Source of the DNA: Alphaproteobacteria bacterium
Lineage (GTDB): Bacteria > Pseudomonadota > Alphaproteobacteria > RF32 > CAG-239
DNA length: 39,952 nucleotides
Direction of reading: 5' to 3'
Assembly (NCBI GenBank): GCA_017546315.1
Contig: JAFYXH010000003.1
Span: 65,536-105,487, forward strand
This document shows, one piece after another, positions 35,507 to 39,952 of this stretch; the stretch's first letter is position 1; the number at the start of each line of letters is the position of its first letter. The notes under the pieces were generated by a model, which was not told where the DNA came from, made no database searches, and worked only from the letters and a program-made list of their open reading frames with translations. The translations under genes and the position numbers were made by a program.

Positions 35507-36358
35507 ATGAGCAAAGCAAAATTATTCACTAGTGCAGTTTTGTCAGCGTTATTAGCTTATAATGTTGCAAGCGCTACTGTAAATTTTAATGATGTGCCAG
35601 AAGAAGAAATAGCAAGAGCTGTTGCATCAGTATTAAAGAAAAATCCACAAATAGCTTATGATGCAGTGGTTGAGTACCATAAAATGCAGAAAAAAAATGC
35701 GGTTCCGGAGGAGAAAAAGCTAACACCATTGGAGGAGAAGCTTGCAGAAGTGTTGAAAGATAATCCAGCTCTAGTAATGGGTGCTATTCAAATTTATGAG
35801 CAAAATAAACAACAAGAAGAGTTGTTGGCAAAAGCGGAAAGCTATAAAGTCTATGTAGCAGACATCAATAGTGATGAAATTTTTGCTGGAAATCCAAATG
35901 GAAAATATGTTTTAGCTGAATTCTTTGATTTTGCGTGCGGATATTGTAAACAAATGGCGCCACGTATTAAGAAGTTAATAGAAAACAATCCAGATTTGAA
36001 AGTTGTTTTCAAACCAGTTGCGTTCTTGTCTAAGTCATCAGAAATAGCAGCTCGCGCATCAATTGCTGCATCAAAACAAGGTAAATTCTTGGATATGTAT
36101 GTAAAAATCATGCAAGAAGTTCGTCCTAACGAAAATAGTATCGAAAAAATTGCTAAAGATTTGAAGTTGGATATGAGAAGATATAAAGATGATTTTTCTT
36201 CAAAAGAAACAACAGAATTGTTGGCAAAAATAAGAAAAACTGCGGATAATATCAAAATAACAAGCGTTCCAACACTTGTGTTAAACGGAATGCCTTTGTA
36301 TGCTGTTGAAGAAGTGCAACTACAGCGAGCAATAGATGTTTTAAGAAACAGTAAGTAA
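35507..36358 (+). CDS. DsbA-family periplasmic disulfide oxidoreductase with helical N-terminal stalk
   Basis: The 283-aa product has a signal peptide (to about residue 23). The helical region 30-110 contains two similar segments, LKKNPQIAYDAVVEY (43-57) and LKDNPALVMGAIQIY (83-97). A thioredoxin/DsbA domain follows with active site C144-G-Y-C147 and cis-Pro P255 in TSVPTL. Helical N-terminal stalks are known in ScsC/BdbD-type proteins, where they can drive oligomerisation. Here that is inferred. It probably oxidises or isomerises exported proteins. The ribosome binding region is TTTTTTTTGAGAGGGAAAAA. The EF-hand gene lies just upstream, and a bidirectional terminator follows. Confidence 0.92.
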   Translation: MSKAKLFTSAVLSALLAYNVASATVNFNDVPEEEIARAVASVLKKNPQIAYDAVVEYHKMQKKNAVPEEKKLTPLEEKLAEVLKDNPALVMGAIQIYEQNKQQEELLAKAESYKVYVADINSDEIFAGNPNGKYVLAEFFDFACGYCKQMAPRIKKLIENNPDLKVVFKPVAFLSKSSEIAARASIAASKQGKFLDMYVKIMQEVRPNENSIEKIAKDLKLDMRRYKDDFSSKETTELLAKIRKTADNIKITSVPTLVLNGMPLYAVEEVQLQRAIDVLRNSK

Positions 36359-36364
36359 GAAACC

Positions 36365-36399
36365 AAAAAAAACTGCCTTAAAGTAAGGCAGTTTTTTTT
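36365..36399. terminator. Bidirectional Rho-independent terminator
   Basis: AACTGCCTTA (36371-36380) and TAAGGCAGTT (36384-36393) pair perfectly around a 3-nt loop. It is flanked by A6 and T8. It lies between the dsbA-like gene and the convergent unknown gene. Confidence 0.92.
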
Positions 36400-36922
36400 A
36401 TTCGCACACATAAAAACGCATTTCCATCTTAGGATATAATAACTCGATATAATGGATAGATTTAGGAAAATCTTTTGCATTATAGAAAATTATTTGCGTA
36501 GAAATTATGTCGAAAATCCAAAAAATATCGTCCTCTTTCATTACCCCTTTGTCGAAATAAATATAAGTGGAGAGTTTTTTCTTGTCATCTGTTATAAAAG
36601 ATAAATCGGAAATATCTCTTAATTTACTAAAGCTTTGTTCTTTAATCTCAATAAGAGGCTTTCTTTTTAAGTCTGTAATTAGTTGGTTGTTTTCAAATAG
36701 ATAATTATTCTTCAAGGCTTCACCAATGTTGGATGTATGAAGAGTATCAAGAATAATGTTTTCAGCATTCTCAAAGTGTTTGTGTTTTAATATGCTAAGT
36801 AGTCTACTATGACGAAAAACAAGAGTATATGAAAATTTATAAAGACCACCATTGAAAACAAACGCAATTTCTTGCGGTCTATACCAACACCTAAGAAAAT
36901 GGCCAATTTTTTTTAAACACAT
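36398..36922 (-). CDS. Unknown protein
   Basis: The product is 174 aa from the ATG at 36922 (MCLKKIGHFLRCWYR). The open frame extends further upstream through a hydrophobic stretch to 36994, but the internal ATG gives a more ordinary soluble protein. No Shine-Dalgarno is clear for either. It has no recognised domain. It contains IEIKEQSFSKLRDISDLSFI and ends MEMRFYVCE. It terminates at a good bidirectional terminator, and no gene overlaps it over most of its length, which supports it as real. Function cannot be suggested. Confidence 0.55.
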   Translation of the reverse strand: MCLKKIGHFLRCWYRPQEIAFVFNGGLYKFSYTLVFRHSRLLSILKHKHFENAENIILDTLHTSNIGEALKNNYLFENNQLITDLKRKPLIEIKEQSFSKLRDISDLSFITDDKKKLSTYIYFDKGVMKEDDIFWIFDIISTQIIFYNAKDFPKSIHYIELLYPKMEMRFYVCE

Positions 36923-37125
36923 AATTATAAAATTTAAGTAAAACATAAAAATATCAAAGTAAAGGAATACTAGCATAAAAACATCTAAAGTCAACGCAAA
37001 CTCATAAAAGTGTTAATGGTATTAAAAGATAAAAATCTATCTCTAAAATATTTAAACTTGATTTTTTATTTTTATATTGTTAGATTGCCTTGAAAAAACA
37101 ATTATTTTGTAACCTTATATATATT

Positions 37126-37482
37126 ATGAAAATAAAATTATCTATCTTAGCACGTTTGATTTATGTTTTTAGCGTGCTGTTATTTTTGGTCTCTTTTGTA
37201 TTAGGACAAGGTGTTGCTAATCTTATTCTTTGGGTGTCAATCTTTGGCTTGTTGCTGACTACTCTGCTTGGTATAAAACGAAAAACAAAATTATCCTCTA
37301 AGATGACGTTTTTTATGTTCTTATCCTGGATGTTATCTGTTTTGGTTGAGATGGAAGGCTATTGTGGTGCATCGATTGCTTTGTCAAGTATAACAATAGT
37401 GCTTGCTTGTTGTGTTTTAGTAAATTCGATTATTTACATAAACAAATATTGTCAAAGAGATGTCGAAAAAATGCTAAAGTAA
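37126..37482 (+). CDS. Small polytopic membrane protein of unknown function
   Basis: The product is 118 aa from the ATG at 37126 (an in-frame TTG at 37090 would add twelve residues). Four hydrophobic segments are visible: about 5-24, 26-45, 56-72 and 80-102. Lysine-rich loops (IKRKTKLSSK) lie between the second and third, and a charged C-terminus follows. No family is recognised. No ribosome binding site is obvious. A hairpin terminator directly after the stop supports an expressed monocistronic gene. Confidence 0.6.
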   Translation: MKIKLSILARLIYVFSVLLFLVSFVLGQGVANLILWVSIFGLLLTTLLGIKRKTKLSSKMTFFMFLSWMLSVLVEMEGYCGASIALSSITIVLACCVLVNSIIYINKYCQRDVEKMLK

Positions 37483-37486
37483 AAAA

Positions 37487-37522
37487 AATAAATCCAATAC
37501 TATTATAGTGTTGGATTTTTTT
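37487..37522 (+). terminator. Rho-independent terminator
   Basis: AATCCAATAC (37491-37500) pairs with GTGTTGGATT (37508-37517), with one G-T pair and a 7-nt loop. T7 follows. It lies just after the small membrane protein gene. Confidence 0.82.
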
Positions 37523-37541
37523 GTTTATAGAAAATAAGAAT

Positions 37542-37582
37542 AAAAAAACGGATATGAAACTTAATCAAAAATTTCATATCCG
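37542..37582 (-). terminator. Rho-independent terminator of rplJL
   Basis: On the minus strand CGGATATGAAA (37582-37572) pairs with TTTCATATCCG (37559-37549) around a 12-nt loop. Seven T follow. It lies 28 nt after the rplL stop. Confidence 0.9.
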
Positions 37583-37609
37583 TCATAATCTTGTTAAATT
37601 AAGAAGAAA

Positions 37610-37975
37610 TTACTTCAATTCAACTTTAGCGCCAGCAGCTTCGAGCTTAGCTTTGATTTCATCAGCTTCAGCCTTAGGAGCAGCTTCTTTAACAGTCTTA
37701 GGAGCACCGTCAACTAAGTCTTTAGCTTCTTTCAAGCCTAAACCTGTGATAGCACGGATTTCTTTAATTACGTTAATTTTGTTTGCGCCAGCTTCAACGA
37801 GGATAACATCGAAATCTGTTTTTTCTTCAGCTTGAGCAGCACCAGCAGCAGGAGCAGCAGCAACTGCAACAGCAGCAGAAACGCCCCATTTTTCTTCTAA
37901 CATTTTAGATAAATCAGCAGCTTCCATAACTGTCAATGCTGATAATTCTTCAACTAATTTGGCTAAATCGGCCAT
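37610..37975 (-). CDS. rplL: 50S ribosomal protein L7/L12
   Basis: The 121-aa stalk protein binds L10 as dimers and recruits translation GTPases. The N-terminal dimerisation domain ([29 protein letters not shown]) is followed by an Ala-rich hinge (about 34-50). The C-terminal domain then has [37 protein letters not shown] and a final [10 protein letters not shown]. The start is the ATG at 37975, preceded by GGAG. The open frame upstream of it is not conserved. It lies 219 nt downstream of rplJ, an unusually wide gap. Confidence 0.98.
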   Translation of the reverse strand: MADLAKLVEELSALTVMEAADLSKMLEEKWGVSAAVAVAAAPAAGAAQAEEKTDFDVILVEAGANKINVIKEIRAITGLGLKEAKDLVDGAPKTVKEAAPKAEADEIKAKLEAAGAKVELK

Positions 37976-38194
37976 TTTTTTTCTCCAAATAAAATTTTTA
38001 AATAAACTATTTTTTTTACCGCTTGGCATATAACTAAGATAAATCAACCTTGTTGTATACCAAAACAACTATATTGCTCTATAAAGAATAAGAAACAAGA
38101 TGCTGACCAACAAACATTCTAAAATCTAAAAACGTTTTTGCCAGTCTTAATCCATTTCTTATGATCAAAATGGTAAAGCGAGTTTTACAAAAGA

Positions 38195-38677
38195 TTAAGC
38201 AACTTCTTTTTCGCTGTATGCTTTTGCAACTCTTGCGATTTGAGCTCCAGGTGTTTGGATCAAAGCGATGAGTCTTGCACGCAATTCGTCCATAGATGGA
38301 ATTGTTGCTAATCTCTCGATTTCAGCCATAGATAATACACCAGTAGTCAAAGCACCACCAACAACAGCAAACTTCTCGTTAGTTTTCGCAAATTCTACAC
38401 ACAATTTGAATGCAGAAATAGGATCATTAGAGTAAGCCATTACTGTTGGACCTTTGAAGAATTCGTCTAAACCTTCAAATTTGGTTCCTTTAAGAGCAAG
38501 ACGAGTAATGCGGTTTTTTGTAACTCTAAGCTCTGCACCTAATTCACGAGCTTTCTTTCTGAGTTCACCCATTTCAGCAACAGTTAAACCTCTGTAATGA
38601 GAGATAGCTACTGCTTCTGAGTTAGAAATAAGTTCGTTCATTTCGTTCAAGAGCAAAGTTTTTTCTTCGCGATTCAC
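38195..38677 (-). CDS. rplJ: 50S ribosomal protein L10
   Basis: The 160-aa protein anchors the L7/L12 stalk to the ribosome. It carries AVAISHYRGLTVAEMGELRKKAR and RVTKNRITRLAL at the N-terminus and GPTVMAYS in the middle. The C-terminal helix binds L12 dimers. The start is GTG at 38677, with GGAG eight bases upstream. Its mRNA leader folds as an L10-binding autoregulatory element (38821-38980). Confidence 0.97.
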   Translation of the reverse strand: MNREEKTLLLNEMNELISNSEAVAISHYRGLTVAEMGELRKKARELGAELRVTKNRITRLALKGTKFEGLDEFFKGPTVMAYSNDPISAFKLCVEFAKTNEKFAVVGGALTTGVLSMAEIERLATIPSMDELRARLIALIQTPGAQIARVAKAYSEKEVA

Positions 38678-38820
38678 TTACTTGTCTCCAAAATTTAATT
38701 TTATGAAATAAACTATAATAATTTATATCACAAAATCGTTTACAACATCTACCATCATTCTAAAGTTAAATAACTAAAATTCACATTAAAGTTAAAAACT
38801 TTAAATTCAAGTAGTACCAA

Positions 38821-38980
38821 ATCTGTCCGGAGGGGAGAAAAAATGATTAAAAATCTTGTTAACTCCGTCTGCGTAGGAAATTAAGGTCGATTCTTGTAAA
38901 ATAACTCCAAAATCAAGTTCGAAAACTCATAAAATAAAGCTAAATACTAAAACAAAAACCACCTACGGTCTTGGACAGTT
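38821..38980 (-). ncRNA. L10 leader, autoregulatory rplJL mRNA element
   Basis: On the minus strand CTGTCC (38978-38973) can pair with GGACAG (38828-38823), closing the element. Inside it CGTAGG (38967-38962) pairs with CCTACG (38877-38872), followed by GCAGACGGAGTTAAC. This nested architecture and the CCTACGCAGACGG sequence are typical of alphaproteobacterial L10 leaders (Rfam L10_leader). When L10-L12 complex is in excess it binds here and represses its own operon. The element lies between the rplJ promoter and the rplJ start. Confidence 0.85.
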
Positions 38981-39018
38981 CTAAGTTTAAGGATATACCT
39001 CAAACTCAATTCAGAGCC

Positions 39019-39047
39019 TTTCTAAACCATATAATAATAAGAGTCAA
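39019..39047 (-). promoter_or_regulatory. Promoter of rplJL
   Basis: On the minus strand TTGACT (39047-39042), a 17-nt spacer and TAGAAA (39024-39019) lie about 40 nt upstream of the L10 leader. The region 38678-39173 holds no gene. It contains this promoter, the leader, a DnaA-box-like 9-mer and the tRNA promoter. Confidence 0.6.
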
Positions 39048-39108
39048 CATTTTTTTTATTTTAAAATGCAAAATTATCCACAAAGGTAAATGAAAAGTTA
39101 AAAAAATA

Positions 39109-39137
39109 TTGAAATTTTAAAAAATAGGTCATATAAA
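39109..39137 (+). promoter_or_regulatory. Promoter of tRNA-Gly
   Basis: TTGAAA (39109-39114) and TATAAA (39132-39137), five of six matches each, are separated by 17 nt. They end 36 nt before the mature tRNA. Confidence 0.75.
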
Positions 39138-39173
39138 ACTCTTGTCTTCATAATGAAACTCCTTGAAATTGGT

Positions 39174-39247
39174 GCAGGCGTAATTCAATGGTAGAATGAG
39201 AGCTTCCCAAGCTTTTAATGCGGGTTCGATTCCCGTCGCCTGCTCCA
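39174..39247 (+). tRNA. tRNA-Gly (anticodon CCC)
   Basis: The 7-bp acceptor stem is GCAGGCG (39174-39180) with CGCCTGC (39237-39243), followed by discriminator T and encoded CCA. The D arm is ATTC-AATGGTA-GAAT. The anticodon arm is AGAGC-TTCCCAA-GCTTT, with loop TT-CCC-AA. The T arm contains GGTTCGATTCC. The anticodon CCC reads GGG glycine codons. It closely resembles the tRNA-Gly(CCC) of other alphaproteobacteria. Confidence 0.95.
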
Positions 39248-39258
39248 TTTCTCTCCCC

Positions 39259-39283
39259 AGCCTTTAAATTAAGGGCTTTTTTT
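39259..39283 (+). terminator. Rho-independent terminator of tRNA-Gly
   Basis: AGCCTTT (39259-39265) pairs with AAGGGCT (39271-39277), with one G-T pair. T6 follows. It lies 12 nt after the CCA end. Confidence 0.8.
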
Positions 39284-39307
39284 ATGCCTTTTTTTCAGCC
39301 CATTTTA

Positions 39308-39468
39308 ACCTACACGTCGCACCTACACGTCACTTAAGACGTAGGAGACATTTTGCTTTACTCACTTTGATAAGATTTTTTACGATTTTCCCCGAATGTA
39401 TTTGTAAGACATTTAGGACATTTGCCCGATTGCATTTGAGCTTTTTCCCCGAGTTTTAAGACATTTGC
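39308..39468. repeat. Tract of short direct and inverted repeats downstream of tRNA-Gly
   Basis: ACCTACACGTC occurs at 39308 and again at 39321 (13-bp period), with the inverted partner GACGTAGG at 39338-39345. GACATTT recurs at 39348, 39408, 39418 and 39460. TTTTCCCCGA occurs at 39385 and 39442. On the minus strand the last two families combine into a unit AAATGTCTTA...CGGGGAAAA present twice. The tract has a different texture from the surrounding AT-rich spacers. It lies between a tRNA and a gene resembling mobile-element regulators. Confidence 0.7.
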
Positions 39469-39481
39469 TTTTTTTTAGCCT

Positions 39482-39901
39482 CTAAAAATACTTCAGTAAC
39501 CGTTTTGTTATCAAACCTTGTCCTTCTTCATAAAGGTTATCGAGGTGTTTTAGTTTATTTAGTCCATCGTTTATCTGGGATATACCGGTTATTAAGTGAT
39601 GAATTGCATCAAGAGACGGATGTCTTTGTTCTGATAATATCATCCCAAAATAATATTTGTTCTTACCTAAAAACTGCTCACTAAACTCATATTGTGTCTT
39701 AATGTACCCAAGTTTCTTTAAGTATTTGAAGCACTTTACCAGAAATTTAGCATCCAATTTTTGCTGATTATATAGAGGATCATCCATTTCCTCATTAACT
39801 TCTTGGTCTATTGGTTTTTGAGGAGAAATTAGCACTTTCTCCTCAACATATTTCTTAAGTTCATCAAGATCAGATGTAATTTGATTCATATCTATAATCA
39901 T
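39482..39901 (-). CDS. Unknown protein with DUF6626/HTH-like C-terminal part
   Basis: The 139-aa product starts at the ATG at 39901, with AAGGA seven bases upstream. The N-terminal 55 residues are acidic and helical. The segment KYLKKLGYIKTQYEFSEQFLGKNKYYFG followed by EQRHPSLDAIHHLI has the arrangement of DUF6626-type helix-turn-helix proteins common on alphaproteobacterial chromosomes and mobile elements: a Q-x-x-F-S-x-x-[WF]-L-G-[RK] stretch, then P-S-L-x-A-[LI]. That assignment is from memory of the motif and is tentative. A DNA-binding regulatory role is inferred. It points away from the window's right edge and ends at the repeat tract. Confidence 0.7.
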   Translation of the reverse strand: MIIDMNQITSDLDELKKYVEEKVLISPQKPIDQEVNEEMDDPLYNQQKLDAKFLVKCFKYLKKLGYIKTQYEFSEQFLGKNKYYFGMILSEQRHPSLDAIHHLITGISQINDGLNKLKHLDNLYEEGQGLITKRLLKYF

Positions 39902-39952
39902 TTTGTTTCCTTATAATTATATAAGTATATTTATTGGAACTATGATTAAAAA

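Noticed and set aside
35851-36480. 209-aa open frame antisense to the dsbA-like gene
   Set aside because: It covers the conserved DsbA domain on the opposite strand, crosses a bidirectional terminator and overlaps the better-placed gene at 36398-36922.
36923-36994. Hydrophobic N-terminal extension of the unknown gene at 36398
   Set aside because: The upstream ATG has no ribosome binding site and the extra 24 residues are of a composition expected from AT-rich spacer. The internal ATG at 36922 is preferred, though not certain.
37521-37835. 104-aa plus-strand frame across rplL
   Set aside because: Its Ser/Ala-rich composition mirrors the Ala-rich rplL hinge. It also spans the rplL terminator.
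37976-38068. N-terminal extension of the rplL reading frame
   Set aside because: L7/L12 begins at the ATG at 37975, preceded by GGAG. The 31 codons upstream are not ribosomal-protein-like.

Overview
The window is AT-rich, densely packed chromosomal DNA from an alphaproteobacterium. The evidence is a split F1-only ATP synthase operon in the order atpHAGDC, a ChpT-type histidine phosphotransferase, a LexA gene with the GAAC-N7-GAAC (GTTC-N7-GTTC on the other strand) SOS box typical of this class, TrmFO, a tRNA-Gly(CCC) with encoded CCA, and HpnD/ElbB-like genes. Low GC content and many small genes of unknown function suggest a host-associated (for example gut or endosymbiont-like) lineage. I infer this from composition and gene content; no species is claimed.

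Layout. 1-1254: tail of one YcgN-type cysteine-cluster protein, a second complete YcgN-type gene, and a YgjP-type metallopeptidase. 1351-6348: F1 ATP synthase operon closed by a hairpin terminator. 6483-10239 (minus): operon of an exported unknown protein, chpT and priA. 10365-15897: trmFO, an unknown overlapping ORF, a diverged HpnD-like prenyl synthase, an exported probable beta-barrel and a GtrII-like membrane protein. 15961-18084: M16 peptidase (minus) and elbB (plus). 18312-24874: an accessory-looking stretch in which proS, a GNAT acetyltransferase and a thioredoxin-fold lipoprotein alternate with three proteins built of similar ~26-residue helical repeats and a tandem pair of small related unknown proteins. 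25121-27793: tandem membrane-anchored CgeB-like glycosyltransferase-fold proteins and an esterase. 27952-29289: lexA-mtnN. 29383-32445 (minus): DUF805 protein, histidine phosphatase, RsmB-type rRNA methyltransferase. 32611-36358: ackA, a zeta-like P-loop kinase, an exported EF-hand protein and a DsbA-family oxidoreductase. 36398-37482: two small unknown genes. 37610-39047 (minus): rplJ-rplL with promoter and L10 autoregulatory leader. 39109-39283: tRNA-Gly(CCC) with promoter and terminator. 39284-39901: a short-repeat tract and a gene resembling DUF6626-type DNA-binding proteins, possibly the edge of an acquired segment.

How the parts work together. Most of the window is core machinery (energy, replication restart, SOS control, translation, cell-cycle phosphorelay). 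Convergent gene pairs are separated by good bidirectional hairpin terminators. The parts that look least described are the helical-repeat protein set with the adjacent small paralogue pair, the exported glycosyltransferase-fold pair, the diverged HpnD with its unknown partner ORF, and the tRNA-adjacent repeat region. No CRISPR array, insertion sequence or prophage is visible.
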